DNA from: Thuidium tamariscinum
Taxonomy: Eukaryota > Streptophyta > Bryopsida > Hypnales > Thuidiaceae
Assembly (NCBI GenBank): GCA_947034885.2
Contig: OX344751.2
Location: 8,680,001-8,744,000, forward strand
Reading direction: 5' to 3'
Length of the DNA stretch: 64,000 bases
The translations under genes and the position numbers were made by a program. The notes under the pieces were generated by a model that was not told where the DNA came from, did no database searches, and worked only from the letters and a program-made list of their open reading frames with translations. This document shows positions 35,416-47,400 of this stretch, one piece after another. The stretch's first letter is position 1. Each line of letters begins with the position of its first letter.

Positions 35416-35591
35416 CTCCTCCTCGAGCACTAAGTTACTACTAAAAAATTTTAAGCTTTGTAAACTAGTGATTGCTATGGCACCTAAGAGTAACTCCTCC
35501 TCAATCACTAGGATACCTCGTTAAAAACTATCTCTGAACAGAAAAACCTTCATAGTAAGGAAAAATGTGCAGAGTATAGAAAAGAGTGTAT

Positions 35592-36113
35592 CTATATGGA
35601 AGTCAGCTCATGTAGGAGCTTCATTCCGGCCTTTTGGACAAGTCTGCGATGTGTGTAAGCAGGGAGGGCCTTCGTGAGGAGATCAGCAAGGTTGTGAGCA
35701 GACTCAATTTTCTTGACTTTGATTTGCCCGTTGGAGATCAGCTCCTGAGTGAAGCTAAAAATTTGAGGATCAATATGCTTGATACGGTCACTCTTGATGA
35801 AGCCCGTGCCTACCTGAGCTACACATGCGGCGTTGTCTTCAAAGACGATGGTTGGTGTGGATGCCACGTTCAGGCCGCATTGTTGCATGATGATCCTGTG
35901 TAGGTTTTGGAGCCAAACAGCTTCCCGAGTTGCTTCATGAAAGGCAATGAGTTCGGAGTGATTCGTTGATGTCGCGGTCACTGTTTGCTTGACGGACTTC
36001 CACGAGATCGGGGCATTGTTTTGGAGGAAGATATAACCGGTTTTGTGACTTGCCAGAAACCGCATTAGACTTGTATCCTGCGTCTGCATAGCCCACAATC
36101 TCTGATGTTCCAT
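35592..36113 (-). pseudogene. copia RNase H, C-terminal part
   Basis: It contains TNHSELIAFHEATREAVWL, FEDNAACVAQV and KHIDPQIFSF, the family's RNase H core and its end, up to LLTKALP and a normal stop. It overlaps the previous frame near 36075 through a frameshift within the GYADAGYKS segment. Confidence 0.85.
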
Positions 36114-36756
36114 CCTTCATGTAGTGAAGTCCTAAATCTTCGGTGCCTCGTAAGTATCTGTAGAGGTGTTTCACCGCGCTCCAATGTCGGGTTGATGGTT
36201 TTTGGTTGTGCCTTGCTAGCACGCTAACCGCGAAGGAGATGTCCGGCCTGGTAAAAGTTGAGAGATAGAGTAGTGCTCCTACGGCCGCAAGGTAACGTGT
36301 TCTATCAAACTCCTCCTCCTCCTCCTCGCAAGGATGATAAGGATCATCTTTGGTTTTGCTTCGGCCGATCATTAGAGTTGACAAGGGGCTGGCCTTGTCC
36401 ATTCCAAAGCGCTTTAATACCTTCTGAGTATAAGTGGTTTGGTGTAGAAATAAACTTCCATCCGGTAGATGTTCAACCTGGAGTCCTAGACAATAGGAGG
36501 TCTTACCCAGTAGCTTCATTTCGAAGCGGTCAGTAAGCAAGTTTACTACATGCAAGCATGTAGCCGCGGTTCCTATGAGGTTCAGATCATCTACGTACAC
36601 GGCTACTATGGCAAATCCTGTGGTATCACGAAGGGTAAAGATGCAAGGTAGACTTTGATCATGTTGAAACTTATGATCAATAAGAAAGGAATGAAGATGG
36701 GAGTACCACATCCGGCCGGCCTGAAGGGTCCTGATGCGGGAGTGATGGGGCCACAA
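35935..36756 (-). pseudogene. copia reverse transcriptase, C-terminal part, and start of RNase H
   Basis: It begins at the deletion junction with AGRMWYSHLHSF and carries the catalytic YVDD motif (IVAVYVDDLNLIG), SYCLGLQVE, the run of five Glu in the thumb region, and RPDISFAVSVLAR. The fingers and most of the palm before YVDD are missing. The frame is lost after GYADAGYKS. Confidence 0.9.
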
Positions 36757-37472
36757 ATGTCACCTTGAAGTCGTTGGAGCGGAGGTGGAAGCTCGCTTGG
36801 CAGCTTCCAACGTGAAGGCTTCAAAATCAGCTCTCCTTGGGCACAGGCATCACACGCTCCAACCTTGTTTGCATCACTAGTACAAACCTCATGTCCCGCA
36901 AGTAGGGGCAACATCCTTCTGAACATCGTAGCTCCTGGGTGACCCATGCGTCCATGCCATAAGTTGGTCTTATTTGGAGCGATCACTGAGTATGAAGAGC
37001 CTCCACTAGGTGGAACAGTTTTACGTCTGCTAGGCAGACGGGAGATTACAAGCTCATACAGGCCACTTGCTCCGCATTGTACGGTGGCAAGGCAAATTTG
37101 CTCTTGCCAAAGGTCAAGTGTCTCCTTTCCGTCCTTAATCGAGCTTAGGACATGAATACCATTTGCCTAGAGGTCTCGAAAGCTGATCAGGCTTTGGTTA
37201 GCCTCCGGCACGTACATGGCATGGTCACAAATGAGGGTGGCGCCTCCAAGCAGTGTGACACGTGTCTGGCCCTCACGGAACTTGAATGTCCGTCTTCCAG
37301 CTACTGTGCTTAGTTCACAAGTCTGCCAGGTACCAGTTTCGGAACCATGTCTCGAAAATTCAAAGTACTTTGGATCCCTAAGGATCGTGTGAGTGGATCC
37401 ACTATCAATCAGGACTATGTCCTCATCTGCCTCTAACTTGCTAGATGTGTGATAAATTGACGTGATTGTCAT
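36606..37472 (-). pseudogene. copia protease, GAG-pre-integrase and truncated integrase
   Basis: The protease active site reads VLIDSGSTHTILRD. After an in-frame TAG at 37167-37169 the same frame continues into LWHGRMGHPGATMFRR (GAG-pre-integrase) and LQGDICGPITPASGPFR, the very start of the integrase catalytic domain with its first Asp. There the sequence jumps into reverse transcriptase in another frame, so the rest of the DDE core is deleted. Confidence 0.9.
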
Positions 37473-37544
37473 GTAGTTTTCGGGGTCAATTCCATCTAGG
37501 GATGGAGCATCTAGGGAGTGAGACTCTCTCAGACCCTTCCTAAA

Positions 37545-38516
37545 TTATTGTAGCTCCTTGTATATCTTAACTAGATACTCATCGGCCCGACAATTTTGTA
37601 CTACATGGCCTGGTCGGCCACACTTTTGACATTGACCGGTTCTACAATCTTTAGATGGATGACCGAAATGACCACACTTGCTACATTCGGTGGACCGACA
37701 ATTTCGTTGCAAGTGACCAGGGCGTCCACACTTGTGGCAATTGCGAGTTTCTGACCTAGACTGAAAGCTAGAAGAATTGTGATCAGATAACTTATCATTT
37801 GATTTTGGAGGGTATGGTTGGTTGGGCTGTTGTCGCCTCCACTTCTGGTTGCCCCGTGGTCTCCTAGTCGGTAGCTCCGTGTTGTTCACCTCCCTAGCCG
37901 GTTTGCGTTCCTCATTCTTCAAGAGCAATTGTTGTTCCTTTTCAGCTAGTAGCAAGTAGGACATTAGTTCCGAGTGTGTTGTAAACCTCATGTTGCGATA
38001 TTGCTGAGCTAACAAAGCAGAAGCAGAGGGAAAAGTTTGGAGAGTCTTATCAATTAGCTCCCGTTCGGTGACCGTCTCCCCGCATAGGCGCAGTTGAGCA
38101 ACTATTCGGTGCAACTCAGCATTGAAGGAAACCAAGTTGGTGAAGTCCAAGACTCGAAGCGCCACCCAATCGTTGCGTGCTTGCGGGAGAAAAATGGTTC
38201 TCTCATGTTGGAACCTGGCTGCGAGTTGTCTCCATAGTTCCGCCGGATCATCAATCTGGATATACTGCTCCTGGAGTGCAATATCCAAGTGTCTTCAAAG
38301 AAGAACCAGCGCCCAACTTTTTGTTGCAGTTGATATGCCCGCCGGTATTGGAGAAATCAGGGCACCTTCCCAACCCTCCGCAGTCATATGTGTCCTGGCA
38401 TTGATGCTCCACCTCATATAGTTGTTGCCGTCAGCCTCCAATGGTCCAAATAACAGCGGTTGCAAGCGTGGAGCCTTCTTCTTCTCTAACAAATTCTTTG
38501 AGGTTGATGCAGCCAT
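37545..38516 (-). pseudogene. copia gag with three CCHC zinc knuckles
   Basis: The start is MAASTSKNLLEKKKAP, and the typical gag features AELWRQLAARFQHER and ELMSYLLLAEKEQQLL are visible. Three CCHC knuckles follow in a row: CHKCGRPGHLQRNC, CSKCGHFGHPSKDC and CQKCGRPGHVVQNC. Copia gag usually has one. A TGA around 38293 breaks the frame after WALVLL. The frame continues past TAA at 37545 in the same phase toward the protease, so both breaks are point nonsense changes. Confidence 0.9.
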
Positions 38517-38604
38517 GGTCTTGCAAGTCTAATAGCAAAAACAAAAGAAAGGACAAAGGCAATTGAACTCTAAGGAAGAGAGACTAGCTATCGTGCTGAT
38601 AACG

Positions 38605-38865
38605 TATTGTGATAAGAGAGAAAAATAGAGAGCAAAGAGATCCAAGCAATACTACAAAGCAATACCATAAAATATTTTCAACTGTGTTCCACCCATAAGG
38701 ATGATCCATCTATATGATAAGATGGGTGAACCTACCGAGGCTTGTTACATATACATAACTCCCAATAGGAGTTGAATTTAACCACCATTTGGATTGGCAG
38801 TAACTGGTGTTCGCTTAGTTTATGGATAGCATCTTTAGTCTGTGGATAAGATCTTTATTTTAACA
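38605..38865 (-). repeat. Right LTR (5' LTR), intact 261 bp
   Basis: It is uninterrupted and matches the combined left LTR. The outer CA end gives TGTTAAAATAAAG at the element's 5' end. The inner edge has changed from TG to TA on the plus strand (TATTGTG against TGTTGTG). Confidence 0.93.
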
Positions 38866-38868
38866 TAG

Positions 38869-39085
38869 TAAGGGGAGAAAGTTCGCCGCAGGAGAGACCA
38901 GTAGTCGGCGCCCGTCTGTCGGTCGTAGCGGGAAGAATATTAGATACGCATGACGAACGACTTTCATCCGCGCCTCTACGACGGAGGCCTTCATCATGAA
39001 GATGATTCTCTTCATCATCCACCATTTACAATGGGACAGATGATAATTTTGTTCGTGGCTGCACTGAAAACTAATTGGTCCACTC
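38869..39085. repeat. 217-bp direct repeat flanking the copia element, right copy
   Basis: A gap-free copy of 34630-34846 begins three bases after the LTR end. Differences are nearly all G-to-A or C-to-T in this copy, as expected from deamination of methylated cytosine after the region became silent. Beyond it the two sides share a further CACAAACC. Confidence 0.9.
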
Positions 39086-39351
39086 TCAGGGCGTCACAAA
39101 CCAAACAACTCTGAAGACGGAACCATTCTAAAAAAGCAACATAAGTTAACTTGAATTTGAATTGATTATTGCACTCCTCACCATACAGATCTATAGCCAA
39201 ATAAGCCAACAACCTCATCAATCTAAACTCATTTCTTTTGGAGAAATCCATTGTACAAATGCAAACATTTTGAGGTTTGATGAATCTAGTCTCCTAGAAT
39301 CAAAAGTCTGAAAAACATCCCCTTGTAATGTTCAAGGATTAACCTGAAATA

Positions 39352-39695
39352 ACATAAGAGGATTTTCAGCTGCTGTACAAGACTACGAGTTCCCAAACGC
39401 TGGGAACGCATTGGGAACGCTGGGAACGCGATGTTGATGTGGTTGAGCGACTGCCATGTCAAAAAATAATAATCTTTTATTAATTTTAATTAAATATTAA
39501 ATATTTTTTAAATATTTTTTAAAATCATTTTTTTTCCCTTTAAAACATTCTGAAGTTTTTTGAAAAAATTTAATTTAATTTATTTTTTCAAAATTCAAAA
39601 ATTCATACCAGTAAGGGGCTGGTCTACAGTAGTGGGAACAATTTCGGGGAACACCCCTGAAACGGTCTTCTGGGGGCCCAGAAATCCTCTTATGT
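39352..39695. mobile_element. About 344-bp inverted-repeat element, diverged member of the CATTAGA family
   Basis: The ends are ACATAAGAGGATTTTCAG and CAGAAATCCTCTTATGT. The interior has a cluster of TGGGAACGC words and GAGTTCCC, resembling the interior of 55451-55726 (GGGTTCCCGAATTGCGGGAACG), followed by GCCATGT and an AT-rich tract. It is non-coding. Confidence 0.7.
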
Positions 39696-41413
39696 GAAGT
39701 AGGAGGTTCTTGAAAAGAGGTGAAATTTTAGAGAGGGTCACCATGGAAATCATCCTTTTGGAAAGAGTGCAAATCATCTACTTTAAAATTTTCTAAAGCA
39801 ATGATTGGAGATCAAACTACTATGCAAGAATTCTCCTTTCATGCACAAAATTTCAATTATAAACAATTGCACTTCTATCTTACATGGTAGAATTCTTTGT
39901 CATCATTTGACACTAAGGGCCTTATTGAATTAAACTAATTGAAGTATGTCCCAATAAATTTTCTTTGAAATGCAAATGGAATTTGCATTTGACCCGAGTT
40001 GTCTTGTATATTTTAAGTTTTTGTTGGATTAGTTATAGATTTCTTTAGCTAAAATGCAATGCAATGGGCACTAAAGCATCCACCTCTTGAAATGTTCATT
40101 GTGAGTATATTGCTAGTATAATGAAAAAGCAACATGTACAAATAGTGATTGTGCATTTGTAGAGGTACTAGATGATTTTACAACCCAAGTCTTTGAAAAC
40201 CTCCTATCTTAACTTTTAGAACATGTTTTACAATCCAAATGTATAGGCACAACTTCTAATTCATCCATATGCAACCTACTTGATTTAAGTTAAGGTGCCA
40301 ATTAAATCAAATGAAAATTTATTTTCACTGTGGTGTTTTAGTGGCCAAAAAAATCACTTGTTAAACAACAAGAATGAACCATTTGTGCTTCACCTTCATA
40401 ATTTTCAAGATTTTATAAATAGAAATAGAAATTTTATAATCTATTTAAAAAAAAATAGATCCAAGATCTTTTTCATCTTTTTATTAATAATAATTTTTTC
40501 ATATGCAGCAAAAACTCCATATATTCTTAAAAAAAACCAATAAAATTCAATGATCAAATTTATTTAAGAAGGATATTTTTAAAATTTGGAATTTGGAATT
40601 TGGAAAATTTAATTTCTAATTATCACGCCAAGTATTTTCCTTTTCTATGCAACCCTAAAAAATATAATATTAAGTTTTTAAGAAAATCCAATTTATTATT
40701 TTATTTTTCTTCAATTTTCAAAAGTTATTGACAATTATCATGTTGAAAGTTATACAAATATTAAGATTCAAAATGTACCAAAAATTTAAAAATTAAAATT
40801 AAAATTAGTAAATTTTTATTGTACAAAGCTAAAGTTTGCTAAAGATTGTAATATGTTATAGGTAAGGATTGTTATAAATATAGATGCCAAATGACTACAT
40901 TTTTTTAATGATTTCATAATACATCCAAATTTGGCTTCACATTCTTCATGCATACCTTAGTGAACCATTTTATAAAATGTTATTTCAATTACATGAGTAG
41001 ATACTAGTAGAATTAATCATATCAACTTGATTGGATATGAAAAGTTACATATGGAAATATATTAAGGTATGCATTGTTGTTTTACTAGGAGAACTTTTTG
41101 TTTTTGTCTTTTCACAAAGTAAGCAACTTTATATAACACTTTTGTTTTGTTGCTTGACATCATCCTATACAAAAATAATATTGCTACACTTTTGGTATCC
41201 AACTAGTAATAAATTTAAGCAACTTATATCTTGTGGATTTCTTCCTTTGTAAACTTAAATAAGTGTACAAAATTTTAGAATACAAAAAGAAGCTCTTCAT
41301 TGTGGTGATTCTTTATATAATGAAAATACAATGTGAAGTGGTGCTAAAACAAGCTTCTAAAATATCCATGAAGAATCAATCAAAACTACTATACAAGTAG
41401 TAACTCATGTAGG
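39696..41413. other. AT-rich repeat-derived spacer
   Basis: Part of this (about 39700-39960) matches, in inverted orientation, 46550-46660 (shared GGAGAYCAAACTACTAT and CACAAAATTTCAA), so it belongs to a dispersed family. The remainder is AT-rich without a gene. A short hydrophobic frame at 41031-41252 is probably chance. Confidence 0.5.
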
Positions 41414-42067
41414 ATGACAAAGAAAGAATGTAAAAAAGGAAACTCAACAAATCTTGCTCATAACAAAGAGTCATGTGGCTTGGCTTGTCTCAAAGAAGTT
41501 GAAGTTCAAAATACCAATGATAGGAAAACATATGTAGATAATAACCCTACAAATATTCAAAGTACTTATTCAACACCACGAGAATCGGCTCTTGAAATAC
41601 CTAACAATTCAAAATACTCTAATGAATCTACAAATAGACCGCATTCATTACCTCAAATACAAACTACAAAAAAACAATGTTATCAACCTCTAAGATCATC
41701 AAGAAGAATTCTTGAACGACAAGATACACCGCGACCAAGATCAGAAACACCACCTATTATTAGAAGAGAATCATTTCAATTAAAAGTGCATTCAAAATCA
41801 AAACTTAAAGGGATAGCTAGTCAATTTTTAAAAGCAATTCAAAAAAAGAGCAAGTCAAGATCAAACTCACAAATGTCCCATCATCGCCTTCAACATAAAA
41901 ATTGGAGCTCACGCATTAGTCCAAGGACTTCAATGGGACAATATAGAAACATTCCTAGATCACCAAAAGGATACTATCAATACAATTGTACAGGTCCAAA
42001 ATATAAATGTAACAATCATGAGTGTAATGAAAAAAGATGCAAATCAAGGTTTACATCTCATTACTAA
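41414..42067 (+). CDS. Hypothetical protein, 217 aa, basic, with Cys-rich tail
   Basis: An ATG in the context AGGATGACA opens 217 codons in a region where stops are otherwise frequent, so the frame is unlikely to be pure chance. The protein is rich in Ser, Lys, Arg, Asn and Gln. It has a basic centre (LKGIASQFLKAIQKKSKSRS) and a C-terminal Cys cluster (YNCTGPKYKCNN followed by HECNEKRC). I recognise no family. It could be one exon of a lineage-specific gene, a degenerate transposon ORF or an orphan. No neighbours support a function. Confidence 0.35.
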   Translation: MTKKECKKGNSTNLAHNKESCGLACLKEVEVQNTNDRKTYVDNNPTNIQSTYSTPRESALEIPNNSKYSNESTNRPHSLPQIQTTKKQCYQPLRSSRRILERQDTPRPRSETPPIIRRESFQLKVHSKSKLKGIASQFLKAIQKKSKSRSNSQMSHHRLQHKNWSSRISPRTSMGQYRNIPRSPKGYYQYNCTGPKYKCNNHECNEKRCKSRFTSHY

Positions 42068-44902
42068 GTATTTACAATTGCCAATATTAATATTCTCACT
42101 ACTCTTACATATTTGTATTACAATTCTCAAAAATTTATTATAAAAGGATCATTTTCAAAGAATTAGAATTAATTTTTGTAATTAGTTAATACATCATCTT
42201 GTGGAGGAATATGTATTCTTTTTTCAATAATCAATAGATTTCTTAATTCACAAGAATAGCGAGCTCAAAAGCTTTCTATAATGAAAATACATAATAATTT
42301 GAAAAAATTAATATATTTGTTACAAAGACCAAATACAAATAAAATAATATATCAGATTGTAAATTATAATTGCAAATACAATACAAGTATCATATTTATA
42401 TACATTATACCCATTTTTTAGTAGTTGCTTCTTCATTGTTTAGCAAGGAAAGAATATAAGTTATATACTAAATGTACATATAACTTCTTAACACTGCATC
42501 ATAATATGAATTCTTAATATTATATCATACTATATTATATATATCATATCATATCATATTTGAATATTAAAATGATAAATGTACTAAATGTTTTAAACTT
42601 GAGGATGATTGCAGGGCATGGGGATTGTGTATAATCTCATAGCAACAAAAAAATTACTTTCTATATTTCTATACATTTTTTGGATAATTTTTTTAACACA
42701 AATTCAAAAGTATAACACTTCATTTTGAACATTTATTTGCAATCAATCCAAAACTTAGAGAAATTAACTTATAAATGTTCAAAACCTTCGAGTGTTTTTT
42801 TTGGATGTGTGGACAAGTTCCTATGATGTCAAATTTTACTAAAACCTTTTAAGCCTTTTTGGGGGGTACAACAATATATTTAATCTTGGAAAATACAATA
42901 TTTTTCTCAATTGATGTTCAAGGAAAAAGATGCCTATCAAATTACAAAATGATTGAGCCTTAGCCACAACTACAATAATAATAAAAATCTTCAAAATATA
43001 ATTTCTTAATCTCTTACCTTAATAGAGTATATTTCCTTCTATATAGAAAAAATTAAATTATTAATTCCATTTTGATGATGTAAAATTTATGAAGATTCTT
43101 CGTTTAGGGCAATCATGGTTTTTTCATTAAAAATTACAAATAGGATTAATTTATTAATCTAATTTTCACAAATTTACAAAACAAACACATTTATAGTGTT
43201 TGAATTATATATTGCAACAACCTCATCATCAAGTTTGGTATGTTTCAATTCAATTTTAAAATTTATGAAACATTTCATTTAAAAACTTCCTTCCATCTAT
43301 TAACTACTTCTCAACAACTTTTTTAAAAGAATAAGAACCTAAAAAATCAAATTATTTATTGATGAATTTTTTTCCTAGTTTTCCAATTCAATTCTTTTCT
43401 ATGAAGATTTTAACCTCAAAACTTTGTAGTGCAAAAAGTTTAAATCATAGGATTCAAAGTTTGAAAAACTATTGTTGTAAGGTACAAAACATTGGTCTTT
43501 TCTTTTTACTTACTAGGTCAAATTTTTTGAATTTTTTTCATCACATTTTCATGCAATTTTAATGCAATATCTAAGTGAAAATTCACAATTTATTGCATTG
43601 TAATTCTTTGCACTAGAAATGACTACTAGGGAGTGTTTGAGATAGAAATTAGAGTCATAAACTTTTAGAGGGTAAAATGTATAGTTAGTCATTTTCACAT
43701 TTGAAGTTAAATATTCAAAATACATCAATCAATGAAGTAACCAAGGGATTTCAATCTATGATAGTCATTGAATTTAAGGGATTTTATTATTATAATATCA
43801 ATCTTAATGTAGACTTTTGAGGCAATCCTAATCCATCAAAGTATTAATTTTTTATTTTAGCAATTAAGGTGATTACAATTGTTAGGATTTTTATTGTTGT
43901 AGATTGTTTCATTTACTAGATTTAGATTTGTACATTTTAGCAATATACTCCATTTATGACCTAATTATAAATATAATCATAACAAAAGGTTCACTTTTGT
44001 AACTATGATTATTTGAACTATACTTTGAAGTTATTATATATTCAATCATGCCAATAGACATTATTATTAATAACTATGTACACCATAACTAATGTCATAA
44101 ATAAATTATGGAAGTTGATATTGTAGCTACCAATATTTACTATAGTTATAATTACAATTTATAAAAAGTCATCATGCAATAAATTACAAAGGACTTTCAT
44201 GTAACTATTTGAACATTTTGAATCCTTAAAGAGGCTTCATCCTTTCCATGGTTTACTTTGCCAACTATTGATTAATTTCAAAAGTCTCACAATCATTATG
44301 AAGTCTTTAGGTGAATTGAATAAAAATTGTAAATATTGTTGAAATCTTATACTTAAATTCAAGATTTTATATGATAATATTTTTTAATTCTTTTTGAAAG
44401 GGTTTAAAGGCATATGCTCAAGAATGTTTTCAATATAACTAATTTAATGAAGTGATGAGCAACATTCAAGGAGAAGGAAAGATGATAAGTCAAATGTTGT
44501 TGTATGATCAATAACCAATATTAAGATACAACTCACGTTAATTGTATCTTGCTAGCTCTTTGTAGAAATTTTAACCCTTAATTGGATTTTTTGCTAGTTA
44601 TTATTGCAATTTCAAGTTTGCAACTATATAATTTGACCTTGACATACTAGTGAGGTGGTCATAAGCTCAAACCCAAGATTTGGTAGGGTGCTCCCAATCA
44701 TAAGCCACCTAAATATTAACGGTGGGTGGTTAAATGACCTCATCATTTTATTGGGACTTTAGAATTTTTTAGGGGAAAAAATATGTCAATTTTTTGGTAC
44801 TGAATCTACCTCCTAACAAACTCATCAAGTATGAAATTTGCCTTCTAAAGGTATGAAATTTGCCTTTTTTATACTAACAATATTAGGTTGTGGAACCAAC
44901 TA
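42068..44902. other. AT-rich spacer
   Basis: Long AT-rich DNA with no frame, RNA or clear element end that I can support. Confidence 0.5.
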
Positions 44903-45472
44903 AGGGAGGAGGCTCACAAACTGGTTATTTAAGGGCTAGTCCATCTTTTTCATGTATTTTCTTGGATGGAAATATTTTTAGCTTATTTTTCAGTAAAAGA
45001 AAAAGAGATGAAGAATCTTACACAAGTCGTTTCATAATTTTTAGAGCATTTATGAATTACTTATGAATTTTCAAACACAATCTAATATAGGGCCCTATTT
45101 GTGATTAGTAGGCCTTGAAAACCCACACATGCTTGGTTTGGAAAAAAATATGGCTTTGTTCAGAAATTAACATTGCAACATGTAAAAAGTAATTGAGATG
45201 GTTTCAAAATGCGACCCTTTTTTAATTTGAAATAAATGCTTGAATCAATCATTATTTCAAATTTTTTAACATTTGTAAGAAGATAGTTGAACTACCAATT
45301 CTTATTTTGAATAAAATTAGTAGACACCTATCTACTTAGTTGAAGAAGGAATCCATTTTGGATCTTAAACCATCCATTGAAGAAGTAAAAAACAACTCTT
45401 ATCATACTTTGATGTAATTAAGAGTCCATTTTTCTACAATTAGGAATCCATTTCAGAGCCTCCTACTAGACA
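44903..45472 (-). repeat. Dispersed repeat, about 570 bp, GGAGGCTC ends
   Basis: It starts GGAGGCTCACAAACTGG and ends CCATTTCAGAGCCTCC, so the tips are short inverted repeats. The reverse complement aligns with 46778-47400 and with the outer parts of 55128-55992. Shared landmarks are ACACATGCTTGGTTTGGAAA, CATCAAAGTATGATAAG in complement, and AGTCGTTTCATAATTTTT. It is non-coding and resembles a MITE or deletion derivative. Confidence 0.8.
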
Positions 45473-46777
45473 ATTTGAGAAGCCTGCCACCATTTTCGAG
45501 CCTTCTCCCATATAAATGATAGTGCATTCGTACCTAAGTACTTAGCTATCTAATGAATTCACATGCCATCTAATGTGGCATGAACTTAACAACATTACTA
45601 TGGCCATTTATCAATCTTTTCCAAATGAAGCCGATTTCAAAATGTTTTGTCTACTCTTATCAATTAGAGGTCTTTATAGCCCATTATGAAATTGCAATTC
45701 CACTTTTAGGTTACAATTAATAAAAAGAAGGGCATAGCCACCAAAATTGCAAGCAACAAATCTACCATGAACAAAGGCCATTTCATTTTGACAACCATAG
45801 CATGCTTAAAGAAGACAAATTTCACAACTGTTTAGGTAATTTGATAGCACAAGTAGGAACATCTTCAAATCAAACGAATAGATTTGGCTACATATTCATA
45901 TAAAACTTGGCATCATTATAGACGTTGAGTCTACATTATAGATTTGTAGAATATAGAAAGTAACATACAATACAATATCTCGTTTGTGGTTAACATAGAA
46001 GATGGAGTTTCTAAGTACAACCTAAGGTAGAATCACCCGTAACTGATCATTTAAGGTATTCTAGACATGATTTAGTATAGTGCACGGCAAAACAAATATT
46101 TTCAATTGCAAAAACTTTGGTAATTTTATTACATGAATTGAAATTACTATGAATTTTAGAAGGCAAAAAGTGTACTAGACCCAATGCCAATCACTATAGA
46201 GTCTTCTAATTTTGATCACACAAAAAACTATTTTCTTACTCGTTCCTTCCTACTTTCTTGCACACTACTTTGGGACATATGCCATGAACTTTTAGTCCCA
46301 ACTTTAAAAACAAGAAAAAAAAACATTCTAGCCTTAGTTGGAAATAGGACCATCAACACGTTGGCTATAGGGTGCCAATTGGTTATAGGTGGTTCTACCT
46401 TAGTAGGATAAAACTATGAGGCTTGGGTAGTTCAATAATCTCCAACAAACACTTCATTTACACCAGTCTTTCAAATTGGAATTAACCTTGGCTTAACACT
46501 AGAAGGACACTATAAATACTTAGTTTTTGATCGATGATAGAGAACTTTTGTATGTAAGACAATATTGTAATTGTTCATCCTTGAAATTTTGTGCAAAAAG
46601 GAGAAATCATGAATAGTAGTTTGGTCTCCAATAAATACTTTTGAATTTTTTTTATAGTAGATGATCTACACAGTTTCAATAACGGCATGATTTCTATAGA
46701 AACCAGCCCATCCTTTAGGGGTTAACTTTCTTTCCTCTTCTTGTGATTGGATGCATTCTGAATGCTATTTGACTCTT
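45473..46777. other. Repeat-derived spacer
   Basis: About 46180-46660 matches, in inverted orientation, parts of 39700-39960 and of 56000-56420 (shared words around TAGTCCCAACTT). No gene; the 75-codon frame at 46184 lies in this repeat. Confidence 0.5.
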
Positions 46778-47400
46778 CCAGAATAGGAGAGGGCTCAAAA
46801 ATAGTATGGGCACTTACAATTCTTGAGTAAGAGGTTGTGAAATGGATTCCTAATTGTGAGAAAATGGACTATTGATTACATCAAAGTATGATAAGATTTG
46901 GTTTATACTTCTTCAATGGATGGTTTAAGAGCCACAATGGATTTCTTCCTAACTAAGTAAATAGGTGTCTACTAATTTGATTCAAAATAAGAACTGGTAG
47001 TTCGACTACCTTGAGTTCTTAGAAATGTTAAAAAATTTGAAATAATGATTGATTCAAGCATTCATTTCAATTTTAGAAAGGGTCACATTTAGAAACCATC
47101 TCTATTACTTTTTACATGTTGCAATGCTAGTTTTTGAACAAAACCATTTTTTTTTTAAAACTAAACATGTGTGGGTTTCCAAGTCCTATGAATCACAAAT
47201 AGGGCCCTACACCAGATTTTGTTTGAAAAATTCATAAGTAATTCACAAATTCTCCAAAAATTATGAAATGACTTGTGTTAGATTCCTTGCTTATTTCTCT
47301 TTCATTGAAAAATGAGCGAAAAATATTACCATTAAAAAAATACATGATAAAGGCGGACCAGCCCTTAAATGAGCGGTTTCTGAGCCTCTTACACTGGAGA
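46778..47400 (+). repeat. Dispersed repeat of the GGAGGCTC family
   Basis: It is the direct-orientation copy corresponding to 44903-45472 and 55128-55992, ending AGCGGTTTCTGAGCCTCTT. It lies about 340 bp upstream of the chaperonin start codon and may bound its promoter. Confidence 0.75.

Larger units (their letters stand above)
34854..38865 (-). mobile_element. Truncated Ty1/copia LTR retrotransposon
   Basis: Two 261-bp LTRs (the left one split by a 301-bp insertion) enclose a minus-strand gag-pol relic. In element orientation the LTR starts TGTTAAAATAAAG (the 3' LTR TGCTAAAATAAAG). Just inside the right LTR is a primer-binding-like sequence, TTATCAGCACGATAG. A polypurine tract, GAGGAGGAG, sits against the 3' LTR (35416-35424). 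Order of domains is gag with zinc knuckles, aspartic protease, GAG-pre-integrase, start of integrase, late reverse transcriptase, RNase H, which is the copia order. Most of the integrase core and the first part of reverse transcriptase are deleted near 36720, and several stops and a frameshift follow. It cannot move by itself. Confidence 0.93.

Noticed and set aside
41031-41252. Hydrophobic 73-codon ORF as a small membrane protein
   Set aside because: T-rich DNA gives Phe/Leu/Ile-rich translations by chance; no other support.
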